From the NCBI GenBank assembly GCA_019694315.1, contig JAIBCE010000029.1, positions 1 to 40,809 of the forward strand: DNA of 40,809 bases, in the 5' to 3' direction. A program made the translations under genes and the position numbers. This DNA is from Sandaracinaceae bacterium. GTDB taxonomy: Bacteria; Myxococcota_A; Polyangia; Polyangiales; Sandaracinaceae. Shown one piece after another: positions 1 through 7,901 of this stretch. The notes beneath the pieces were generated by a model. That model searched no databases and was not told where the DNA came from. It saw nothing but the letters and a program-made list of their open reading frames with translations. How positions within the stretch are numbered: the stretch's first letter is position 1; every line of letters starts with the position of its first letter.

Positions 1-1725
1 GCAGGAGCGGCACTCCTCGGTGCAGCGCTCGCTGCAGCAGATGCCGTCGACGCCGTGACCGGACACGCAGTCGTCGTCGGCGCCGCAGCTCGACGCGTTG
101 GCGCGACGGCGCTGGCACGATCCCGTGGGCGCGCAGTAGGTGCCCGGCGGGCACTCGCCATCGGCGCACGTCGAGGCGCACTCGGTGGCCGACGAGCAGT
201 AGCCGACGTCGCACGCCATCGTGGTGCCCGGCATGCAGAGGCCCGTCGTCGAGCAGGTCGCGGCCGTGACCACGTGCCCACCGGCGCAGTACGCATCGCG
301 GCAGGTCTCGCCCGGGGCGAGCGGCGACCAGTCGTTGGGGTTGCGGGTCGGATCGCAGACGAGGCACGGATAGGTCGCGTTGTGCGTGCCGGGGGCCACG
401 CACTCGCCGCCGATCGCGCACACGTCACCGGTGGACGACCAGCCGTGCGGGTTGCGGACCGGATCGCAGATCAGGCACGCGTAGCCCGGCAGCGTCGCGC
501 CCGTCGCCACGCACGTGCGGCCGATGATGCACTGGTCCGACGGCGGCGTGCTCACGCACGCGTCGGTGGCCTCGGTGCACGAGTCGGTCGTGCACGAGAT
601 GCCGTCGTCGCAGCGATTGCCCGCGCCCGTGCAATTGCCTGCGCCATCGCAGCGATCGGAGGCCGTGCAGAACAGGCCGTCGTCGCAGAACGTGCCGCGG
701 GGTGCGTCGGGGTACGAGCAGGTGCCCGTGTCGGTGCAGACGTCGCTCGTGCAGAGGTCGGAGTCGGCGCAGAGCGCACAGTTGGCGCCGCGACGACCAC
801 AGGCCGCCGCCGTGCGCCCGGACACGCAGCGCGTGCCGTTCCAGCAGCCCGCGCAGCAGGTGCCGCTGCGGCACGAGCCCGCGTCGCCGCGAGGCGTCGT
901 GCACGCGCCCATCTCCGCGATGCCGATGCAGGGCTCGGTGAACGATCCGAGCGAGAAATTCACGATGTCCGCGGAGTACTCGTCGAGGCCAAGGATCACG
1001 TCGTCGGGCAGCTCGATGATGCGGGCCGCCTCGGCGCGCACGAGGGTCTGCGAGTTGTCCTGCACCGCGAAGCTGAGGATCGCGACGCGGCCTCCGGCGG
1101 GCACGTCGATCGCGTACGTGTACTCGAGGTTGTCGGCCGAGAGGCTCGCGCCCGTGGCCGGCGAGAGGGGGCCCGTGGCCGGATCCCCCTGGAAGACGTG
1201 CGCGAGCGAGGGATCGCCGCTGCCGTCGGTGTCGTCGGTCGCGAACCACGAGTCGGCCGTGCTGACCACGGTGTCGCCGGAGCTGCTCGCCATGAGCACG
1301 GTGCCGCTGTCGCTGCCGAGGTTGCCCCAGATGCGCACGTTCGCGTGCACATCGGCCGCGGTCATGTTGTTGAACACGTCGAGGTAGCGCGCCCAGCTGC
1401 CGCCCGAGGCCGGGACGTAGACGATGCGCTGCACGCGCAGCGAGCCCATCGTGATCTCGTGGAGCGTGACGGTGCGCCCGTCGGGGCTCGTCGTGGAGCC
1501 GCCCGCCACGTACTGCGTCCCGTCGACCTCGAGGTAGTAGCAGCCGTCGTACGCGTCGATCGATCCGTTGGACAGCTCACCCGAGTTGGTGTCCTGGATG
1601 TCGAACAAGAGGCCCGCCGAGCTGGTGATGTCGACGGCGAGGGCGATCGCGGGGATGGCGAGAGCGGCCGTGGCGACGCCGAGGGCGACCCCGCGAGCCG
1701 AGAGACGAGCGAAGGAAGACGACAT
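1..1725 (-). CDS. Cysteine-rich secreted protein, C-terminus beyond left edge
   Basis: The frame is open from an ATG at 1725 to the first base of the window, giving 575 residues with no stop, so the gene is partial. Residues 1-30 form a signal peptide (Arg near the start, then Ala/Leu/Val, cleavage likely after ALA). Residues 31 to about 270 form a beta-rich domain without cysteines except one pair. From about residue 275 it is a chain of cysteine-rich modules with recurrent C-DDG-CT, C-IGG-CV and CDP-RNP-W motifs, as in many myxobacterial surface proteins. It is a paralogue of the next gene upstream (1775-3790), 49 bp away, and probably in one operon with it. It carries one more CDP-R-W module than the paralogue. 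Near the left edge a conserved Cys is Gly (SGHGVDGICC here, SGFCVDRLCC in the paralogue). Function unknown; adhesion or a surface role is inference. A MYXO-CTERM tail is expected outside the window. Confidence 0.85.
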   Translation of the reverse strand, partial: MSSSFARLSARGVALGVATAALAIPAIALAVDITSSAGLLFDIQDTNSGELSNGSIDAYDGCYYLEVDGTQYVAGGSTTSPDGRTVTLHEITMGSLRVQRIVYVPASGGSWARYLDVFNNMTAADVHANVRIWGNLGSDSGTVLMASSSGDTVVSTADSWFATDDTDGSGDPSLAHVFQGDPATGPLSPATGASLSADNLEYTYAIDVPAGGRVAILSFAVQDNSQTLVRAEAARIIELPDDVILGLDEYSADIVNFSLGSFTEPCIGIAEMGACTTPRGDAGSCRSGTCCAGCWNGTRCVSGRTAAACGRRGANCALCADSDLCTSDVCTDTGTCSYPDAPRGTFCDDGLFCTASDRCDGAGNCTGAGNRCDDGISCTTDSCTEATDACVSTPPSDQCIIGRTCVATGATLPGYACLICDPVRNPHGWSSTGDVCAIGGECVAPGTHNATYPCLVCDPTRNPNDWSPLAPGETCRDAYCAGGHVVTAATCSTTGLCMPGTTMACDVGYCSSATECASTCADGECPPGTYCAPTGSCQRRRANASSCGADDDCVSGHGVDGICCSERCTEECRSC

Positions 1726-1774
1726 GCCGAAGAGGGTGGCACGACGCGCCACGCACGGCCAAGCGCGACCGGCC

Positions 1775-3790
1775 TCAGCGGCGACGGCGTGCTCGCACGA
1801 GCACCAGCGCGATGGAGGCGAGCAGGAGCGTCCAGCCGCGGCCCGCTTGGTGAGGCGCCTGGCAGCCGCACCCTCCGCCCGGTGCCGACATGCCCGCGTC
1901 GACACCACCGCCATCGCCGCTGCCCGCGTCGGGGTTGCCCGTGGGCGACCACGCATCGCGGGGCGGCCCTGCGTCGGGCGGGCTCGGCCCTGCGTCGGGC
2001 CCTGCGCACGCGCCCGTACCGTCGCAGTAGCCGAAGTCGCCGCACTCGCCATCGGGATCCGTCATGGCCGGGACGATCGTGCACGAGCCGATCGAGCCGG
2101 GGACCTGGCACGACTCGCACGTGCCAGTGCATGCGTCCGAGCAGCAGAGGCGATCGACGCAGAAGCCCGAGTCGCACTCGTCGTCACTCAAGCAGCTCGA
2201 GGCGTTCGCCCGGCGCAGCTCGCAGACGCCCGAGGGCGCGCAGTACGAGTCACCGGGACACGCGCCGTCGGAGCACGTCGTCGCGCACGTGGTGCCGTCC
2301 GCGCAGTAGCCAGCGGCGCAGCGCACGGGCACGCCGCTCGTGCAGGCGCCCGCGGAGGAGCACGTCGCCTCGGTGACGAGGCGCCCACCCACGCACGCGG
2401 CCTCGCCGCAGGTCGTGCCCTCGGGCAGCGCCGACCAGTCGCGGTTGTCGCGCACCGGATCGCACACGAGGCACGGATACGCCGGGTGCCGTCCGCCGTT
2501 GGCCACGCACTCGCCGCCGATGATGCAGCGGTCGGGCGTGACGGTGTTCGTGCAGGCGTCCGTGGGCTCGCTGCAGCTGTCGATCGTGCACGCACTGCCG
2601 TCGTCGCACGCATCACCCGCGCCCGTGCAGTGGCGCATCCCGTCGCACGTGTCGGTGCGCGTGCAGAAGAGCCCATCGTCGCAGTGCGTGCCGCGCGGGG
2701 CGTCGGGGTTCGAGCAGACGCCCGCGGTGCAGACGTCGCTCGAGCAGTCGTCTGCGTCGCTGCAGCTCGTGCACGCCGCGCCCGCCACGCCGCACGCGGT
2801 CGCGCTCCGACCGCCGACGCAGCGCGTGCCGTCCCAGCAACCGGTGCAGCAGATCGAGGCGTGACAGATGCCCGTCGCGCCGCGCGGCGTGGTGCACGCC
2901 GCGAGATCGGGCATCCCATCGCACGGGCCGACGACGCCGCCACCGCCCGTGTCGAAGCGATCCTCCACCTCCTCGATGGTTCGCCCCCACACATAGAAGA
3001 ACTCGAAGGTGGTCGAGGCGCCCACCGCGATCAGCGGCTCGAGGAAGACCACGTCCATGCTGATGTCGCCCGAGGCACCACCGGGATCCTCGGGCGCGTC
3101 GTAGATCGCGCTCGGATCGGTGTTCGCGAAGCCGCTCGCGCTCACCTTCGCGCGCTCGTCGAACGTGCCGAGCCCGATCACGTAGTACGCGCCGCCCATG
3201 GCTCCAGCCGTCACGAGCGCGCTCGTGTCCACGGGGAATTGGCGCACCACGTCGTTGTCGGTGGACGAGCCCGTGCCGCCCGAGCAGCCCGAGCCGTGGT
3301 CCGGGTCGGCGTCGCGCATGTAGTAGAAGTCGCGAAGATCGACGCTGCCCGTGTTGGTCACGCTGACGGTCACGCGCACGAGCCGCGCGTCGACCTCCAT
3401 CTCCATCGCCTGCTCGATCGAGAACGCCGCGGTGCCGGACGAGTAGGTGCCGCGCCAGCGAAGGGTCCGACCGTCGACGCTGGGGTAGCCGACCTCCGTC
3501 CTGATGTCGCCGAACGAGTAGGTGTTCGTCGCGAGGATCGCGCTCGCCCCCGTGGCCTCGATGCTGAATTGCTCGACGGGTGAGCCGGGAAAGAACGCGT
3601 CGCAGCTCAGGCCGGAGGCCGAGTCCTCGCGGTACTGCATCGACTGGCTACCCGAGATCATCGAGCCCGTCGTGCCCGTCCAGAGGTAGCTGATGTAGTC
3701 GCCCGTGAGGCTCACCTGCGCGGTTGCGGCCGTCGGCCACGCGAGGCAGAGGAGGCAGAGGACGGACGCGATCGCGCGAAGCCAACGCAT
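1775..3790 (-). CDS. Cysteine-rich secreted protein with MYXO-CTERM-like tail
   Basis: A 671-residue protein. The ATG at 3790 is chosen because it opens a clean signal peptide (MRWLRAIASVLCLLCLAWP, cleavage near ATA-Q) and sits 7 nt after a TACGCT -10-like hexamer; the frame is also open further upstream. Residues about 26-290 form a beta-sandwich-like N-terminal region. Residues about 295-560 are cysteine-rich repeats (CTTPRGATGIC, CDDGLFC, CDPVRDNRDW and similar). A Pro/Asp/Gly-rich linker (PDAGPSPPDAGPP) follows. The end is GGGCGC, a hydrophobic helix and RARRRR, the layout of MYXO-CTERM sorting signals, in which the protein is processed and anchored at the cell surface. Its neighbour at 1-1725 is a paralogue. 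Ligand and role unknown; surface location is a family-based inference. Confidence 0.87.
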   Translation of the reverse strand: MRWLRAIASVLCLLCLAWPTAATAQVSLTGDYISYLWTGTTGSMISGSQSMQYREDSASGLSCDAFFPGSPVEQFSIEATGASAILATNTYSFGDIRTEVGYPSVDGRTLRWRGTYSSGTAAFSIEQAMEMEVDARLVRVTVSVTNTGSVDLRDFYYMRDADPDHGSGCSGGTGSSTDNDVVRQFPVDTSALVTAGAMGGAYYVIGLGTFDERAKVSASGFANTDPSAIYDAPEDPGGASGDISMDVVFLEPLIAVGASTTFEFFYVWGRTIEEVEDRFDTGGGGVVGPCDGMPDLAACTTPRGATGICHASICCTGCWDGTRCVGGRSATACGVAGAACTSCSDADDCSSDVCTAGVCSNPDAPRGTHCDDGLFCTRTDTCDGMRHCTGAGDACDDGSACTIDSCSEPTDACTNTVTPDRCIIGGECVANGGRHPAYPCLVCDPVRDNRDWSALPEGTTCGEAACVGGRLVTEATCSSAGACTSGVPVRCAAGYCADGTTCATTCSDGACPGDSYCAPSGVCELRRANASSCLSDDECDSGFCVDRLCCSDACTGTCESCQVPGSIGSCTIVPAMTDPDGECGDFGYCDGTGACAGPDAGPSPPDAGPPRDAWSPTGNPDAGSGDGGGVDAGMSAPGGGCGCQAPHQAGRGWTLLLASIALVLVRARRRR

Positions 3791-3797
3791 GGCCCCG

Positions 3798-3803
3798 AGC
3801 GTA
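3798..3803 (-). promoter_or_regulatory. -10-like TACGCT, likely leaderless start
   Basis: TACGCT on the minus strand ends 7 nt before the ATG at 3790, so transcription would begin at or next to the start codon. No good -35 is seen. The same arrangement occurs before several other genes of this window, which is the main support. Confidence 0.5.
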
Positions 3804-4028
3804 CCGCGAATGACCGCGTGAACGCACATGCGCAGCGTGAATGGCGGCCAGGGGGTGTGGCCTGGCGTTGACAGCCTCGATCCCTGATCCCTATCCTCGG
3901 CACGCTTTCGGGGGTGGCGCGTCGATGCCCCGATGACCGGTCTGGCACCGGGATCCACGTCCACCCGGAACGCCACCACCCGGATGCTCGCTGGTCCGCT
4001 TTTCATGCGTGACCCCTGGAGAGGCCCC

Positions 4029-5795
4029 ATGACGCGCCCCGAGAAACGCCCCGAGAACACCCTCCACCTGCGCTGGATGTCGCTGCTCGCGATCGTGATG
4101 GTCGCGCTGACGTTCGGCTGCCACGCCGAGCCCGACGACGTGGCCGGTCAGGCCGGCGAGCTGTCCGATCCCCTGCGCCGCGCCAACGCGATCAGCAACA
4201 TCACGCGCCTCTACCAGAGCGCGCTCGATGGGGCCGGTGGCGACCACGCCGCGGCCGGACCGCGAGGTGTCGCCGACGCGTCGGTGCAGCAGCTCACCGA
4301 CTGCTACATCCAGAACGCCAACGTCGACGTCGCCAACGCCGGCCAGATCATCAACCTCTTCTTCGACATGCGGGACCCGCGCTCGCTCCCGGCGCTCGTG
4401 GCTGCCCTCGACTGGCGCCCCGAGATCTCGGAGGAGCACGCGATCATGGCGGCCCGCACGATCCGCGAGCTCACGCTCGACGACGCGCAGAAGGCCGAGG
4501 TCATCACCGCGCTCGCCCGCGCGCTCGGTCGCGTCAACGGGGCGCGCGGCGCCGACAACCGCATGCGCATCGAGTTCATCCGCACGCTCGGCGCGCTCCG
4601 CGACTTCCGCACCACCGCCGCGCTCTCGGAGGTGATGCTCCGCCAGTCGGAGAACCAGAACTTCCTCATCAACCGCCTCGCGGCCGAGCAGCTCGGCCTC
4701 ACGGCCGATCCCGCGGCCGCGCCCGCGCTCATCAAGGCGCTCTACGTCTTCGATCCCGCCAACCCGATGATGCGGATGAACGACGTGGGCGCGCAGGCCC
4801 TCGTGCGCATCGGCCGCCCGGCCCTGCAGCCCCTGCTCGACACGCTCGCCGGCAACAACGCCGAGGCCACGCAGATCGCGACGGCCTACATCGCCGCCGT
4901 GCGCCAGCGCGCGCCCGAGGCCGCGGCGCAGATGACGCCCGACTCGATCATCGCCGGTGAGGCGAGCTACGCGCTCGGCCAGCTCGGCTTCCGCGAGGCG
5001 ATCGATCCGCTGCTCCGCGAGGTGAACCAGATCGACGAGGGTGAGCGCCCCGATGCGGTCGAAGAGGACGCGCGCGACGAGTCGCACATGGTCGCCGCGG
5101 CCCTGGCCCTGGTCTCGATCAACCGCGACGCGTCGGACACGCCGCGCATCCGCGAGGCGCTGACCACCGTCTACAACCGCCTGAGCCCCGAGATCCGCCC
5201 CGGCCACGCGAGCCGCCCGCAGATCCTCGTCGCGATGCAGCACTTCCAGGATCCCGAGCTCATGCCGTTCCTCACCGCGCGCGCCGGTCGCCCGGGCCGT
5301 GGCGAAGAGGACGATCCGAACGTCCGCATCCTCGCGTTCCGCGGCGCGGTCCTGCTCGCGAACGCGAGCGAGGCCGCTGCGCTCCAGCAGATCTACACGA
5401 GCGAGCCCGAGGGCGACTCGCGCGACGGCTTCGGCGAGTACGAGCCGCTCTTCTCCGTGATCACCGAGTGCAACGAGAACCTCTCGTGCTGGATCACCAA
5501 GCTCGGCGACTCCAACACGCTGATCGCGCGCAAGGCCTGCTACATGGTCGCGCGCTACGGCCGCGGCAACGCCGACGCCGTGACCGCGCTCGTCGCTCAG
5601 ATCGGCCACACCGACGAGGAGACGCGCGGCGAGGTGCTCTACGCCCTCGACTTCGCGGCGACGGGCGGCAGCCCCGCGGCCGTCACGCGCATCGACGAGC
5701 TGCGCCACGCCGAAGAGGGCCGCGCGATCTGGCAGCACATCGAGAGCCTCGCGCTCGCGATCCAGGCGCGCCTGTCCACGCGAACGGGCTCCTGA
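4029..5795 (+). CDS. HEAT-repeat lipoprotein
   Basis: A 588-residue protein. The ATG at 4029 is preferred over the longer frame because GGAGAG lies just upstream and because it opens a lipoprotein signal: a basic n-region (MTRPEKRP), a hydrophobic stretch and the lipobox LTFGC at about residues 26-30. The mature part is helical, with repeated helix pairs typical of HEAT/PBS-lyase repeats, for example around ALPALVAALDW, PALIKALYVFD, ASYALGQLGFREAIDPLL and VTALVAQIGHTDEETRGEVLYAL. Such solenoids are protein-binding scaffolds; this one should sit on the periplasmic side of a membrane. It is followed 114 bp later by an FHA-GAF-sigma54 activator on the same strand, with a hairpin between them. 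No catalytic motif is visible. Partner unknown. Confidence 0.87.
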   Translation: MTRPEKRPENTLHLRWMSLLAIVMVALTFGCHAEPDDVAGQAGELSDPLRRANAISNITRLYQSALDGAGGDHAAAGPRGVADASVQQLTDCYIQNANVDVANAGQIINLFFDMRDPRSLPALVAALDWRPEISEEHAIMAARTIRELTLDDAQKAEVITALARALGRVNGARGADNRMRIEFIRTLGALRDFRTTAALSEVMLRQSENQNFLINRLAAEQLGLTADPAAAPALIKALYVFDPANPMMRMNDVGAQALVRIGRPALQPLLDTLAGNNAEATQIATAYIAAVRQRAPEAAAQMTPDSIIAGEASYALGQLGFREAIDPLLREVNQIDEGERPDAVEEDARDESHMVAAALALVSINRDASDTPRIREALTTVYNRLSPEIRPGHASRPQILVAMQHFQDPELMPFLTARAGRPGRGEEDDPNVRILAFRGAVLLANASEAAALQQIYTSEPEGDSRDGFGEYEPLFSVITECNENLSCWITKLGDSNTLIARKACYMVARYGRGNADAVTALVAQIGHTDEETRGEVLYALDFAATGGSPAAVTRIDELRHAEEGRAIWQHIESLALAIQARLSTRTGS

Positions 5796-5812
5796 CCTCT
5801 TCGCAGTCCCTC

Positions 5813-5868
5813 GAGGGCCTCCGCGCCGAGCCGAGCACGCGCTTGCCGGCGATCGCACGGAGGCCCTC
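5813..5868 (+). terminator. Perfect 11-bp inverted repeat after HEAT lipoprotein gene
   Basis: GAGGGCCTCCG at 5813-5823 is exactly complementary to CGGAGGCCCTC at 5858-5868, with a 34-nt loop, 18 bp after the stop codon. Only a weak T-run (TTCGTT) follows. It may be a terminator or a stabilising 3' hairpin separating this gene from the regulator at 5910. Confidence 0.45.
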
Positions 5869-5909
5869 TTCGTTGGTGAAACGGAATCGTCGGAAGCGGT
5901 GAGCCCAGC

Positions 5910-7829
5910 ATGATCCGAGTCGAGGTCGTCGAAGGTCAGGAGAAGGGGCGCAAGCTCGAGAGCCGCGCAGACTTCCTGCGCATCGGGCGCGGCGAGGGCA
6001 ACGAGCTGATGCTGCCCGAGTGGCACGTCTCGGGAGAGCACGCGGCCATCGTGCTCGCGGGCGATCACTACGTCGTGCGCGATCTGCAGAGCACGAACGG
6101 CACGCGCGTGCTGCGCGGCGGCGAGATCCTCGACGTGGGCAAGAGCACGGGCCGAGAGGTCGCGCTGCGCGACGAGGACGTGCTCTTGCTCGGCGACGCC
6201 GAGCGTCCCGTGCGTGTGCACGTGAGGCTCGAGGACGACGTCGACGACGCGCGCATCGTCACGGTGCGACGGGTGGCAGAGCTCGGTCGCGTGGAGGCCG
6301 ATCTCGGCTCGGACGCGCAGGGCCTGCACGCGCTCTACGAGGCGCAGAAGGACATCGCGGGCACGCTCGAGGTGGAGGAGCTCGTCGACGTGGTGGCCAA
6401 GCGCGTGTTCGCGCTCGTGAGCCGCGCCACGCACCTCACCATCGCGCTCCGCGAGGACGACGACGGGCCGCGTCGCTCGGCGCGCTACGTGCCCATCGGC
6501 ACGCGCGTGCGGAGCGGCCGCACCTCCGATGCGATCGCGATCACCCGCAGCGTGTTCCGCAAGGTGGTGCAGGAGCGGGCCGCGGTGCTCGCGGCCGACG
6601 CGCGCAAGGACGTGGGCGAGACGGCGTCGATCATGGGCGCGCAGATCCACAGCACGATCGGCGTCCCGCTCTGGCAGGGCGAGGACATCGTCGGCGTGCT
6701 CCAGGTCGACAACCGCGAGGGCACGGGCGTGTTCCGCGAGCGCGACCTCGACGTGGCCGCGCTGCTCGCGCAGTCGGCCTCGCAGGCCTTCTCGCATGCG
6801 CGCCTCTACCAGCGCCTGCGCGTGGCCGAGGAGCGCGAGCGCAAGGAGAACGCCTACCTCAAGAAGCGCGAGCAGACGCGCCGCGAGGGCTCGATCATCG
6901 GCGAGGCAGGCTCGATGCGGCGGCTCTTCGAGCAGCTGCGCAAGGTGGTGAACACGCGCGTGACCGTGCTCGTCGAGGGCGAGACCGGCACGGGCAAGGA
7001 GCTCATCGCGAGCTCGGTGCACTACTGGTCGGATCGCAAGGAGAAGCTCTTCGTCGCGCAGAACTGCGCGGCCATGCCGGAGAACCTCCTCGAGAGCGAG
7101 CTCTTCGGGCACAAGAAGGGCAGCTTCACGGGCGCGACCGAGGACAAGAAGGGCCTCTTCGAGCTCGCCGACGGCGGCACGCTGTTCCTCGACGAGGTGG
7201 GCGAGATGCCGCTCAACCTCCAGGCCAAGCTGCTGCGCGCCTTGCAAGAAGGCGAGATCCGGCCGGTGGGCCACAGCAAGACCATCAAGGTCGACACGCG
7301 CATCGTGGCCGCGACGAACCGCGATCTCGAGAAGGAGGTGGCCGAGGGCCGCTTCCGCGAGGACCTCTTCTACCGCCTCAAGGTCTTCCCCCTCCGCGTG
7401 CCGCCGCTGAGGGAGCGGAGCGAGGACGTGCCGCTCCTCGCCGCGCACTTCCTCCGCAAGTACTGCCAGGACTTCGGCCGCGCGGTGACGGGCTTCAGCC
7501 AGCAGGCGATGGAGATGCTCCAGGCCTACAAGTGGCCGGGCAACGTGCGAGAGCTCGAGAACGAGGTGCAGCGCCTCGTCATCCAGGTGGACGACGAGGA
7601 GTTCGTGCAGCCCGAGCACCTCAGCCCGAAGATCCGCCAGGTCGAGAACATCCTCGATCGCGTGCACCCCACCAAGGGCACGCTGCGCGAGATGATGGAC
7701 CAGGTCGAGAAGTGGATCCTCGTCGAGTCGCTCAAGGAGCACGGCGGCAACAAGAGCCAGACCGCCAAGACGCTCGGGATCACGCGCGAGGGCCTGCACA
7801 AGAAGCTCAAGGGCTTCGGCATCGGCTGA
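5910..7829 (+). CDS. FHA-GAF sigma54-dependent transcriptional activator
   Basis: A 639-residue enhancer-binding protein. The N-terminal FHA domain (about 1-105) has the expected IGRG at 25-28, SGEH at 41-44 and STNGT at 61-65, and should bind a phosphothreonine partner. A GAF domain follows (about 140-300), then a charged coiled linker. The AAA+ domain has Walker A GETGTGKE (357-364), the sigma54-contact loop GSFTGA (404-409; the commoner form is GAFTGA), Walker B GGTLFLDE (422-429) and VPPLRERSEDVP. A Fis-type helix-turn-helix is at the C-terminus (TAKTLGITREGLHKKL). By family knowledge it hydrolyses ATP to open promoters bound by sigma54-RNA polymerase. An FHA domain in place of a response-regulator receiver links it to Ser/Thr kinase signalling, common in myxobacteria. 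Target genes and cognate kinase are not shown here. Confidence 0.96.
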   Translation: MIRVEVVEGQEKGRKLESRADFLRIGRGEGNELMLPEWHVSGEHAAIVLAGDHYVVRDLQSTNGTRVLRGGEILDVGKSTGREVALRDEDVLLLGDAERPVRVHVRLEDDVDDARIVTVRRVAELGRVEADLGSDAQGLHALYEAQKDIAGTLEVEELVDVVAKRVFALVSRATHLTIALREDDDGPRRSARYVPIGTRVRSGRTSDAIAITRSVFRKVVQERAAVLAADARKDVGETASIMGAQIHSTIGVPLWQGEDIVGVLQVDNREGTGVFRERDLDVAALLAQSASQAFSHARLYQRLRVAEERERKENAYLKKREQTRREGSIIGEAGSMRRLFEQLRKVVNTRVTVLVEGETGTGKELIASSVHYWSDRKEKLFVAQNCAAMPENLLESELFGHKKGSFTGATEDKKGLFELADGGTLFLDEVGEMPLNLQAKLLRALQEGEIRPVGHSKTIKVDTRIVAATNRDLEKEVAEGRFREDLFYRLKVFPLRVPPLRERSEDVPLLAAHFLRKYCQDFGRAVTGFSQQAMEMLQAYKWPGNVRELENEVQRLVIQVDDEEFVQPEHLSPKIRQVENILDRVHPTKGTLREMMDQVEKWILVESLKEHGGNKSQTAKTLGITREGLHKKLKGFGIG

Positions 7830-7850
7830 GGCCACTCGACGCGCGAGATC

Positions 7851-7877
7851 CGCGCGATGCGCGCGATGCGCGCGACG
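7851..7877. repeat. 9-bp tandem repeat, three copies
   Basis: CGCGCGATG occurs twice in tandem, followed by CGCGCGACG, in the short gap between the sigma54 activator and the lipoprotein gene at 7902. Probably simple-sequence slippage in GC-rich DNA. Confidence 0.7.
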
Positions 7878-7901
7878 CGGTGTGCGTGAGACGATGCGCG
7901 C

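Noticed and set aside
1568..3583. A 671-residue plus-strand open frame across the Cys-rich genes
   Set aside because: It is a shadow of the paralogous Cys-rich genes; the minus-strand frame has the signal peptides and Cys motifs.
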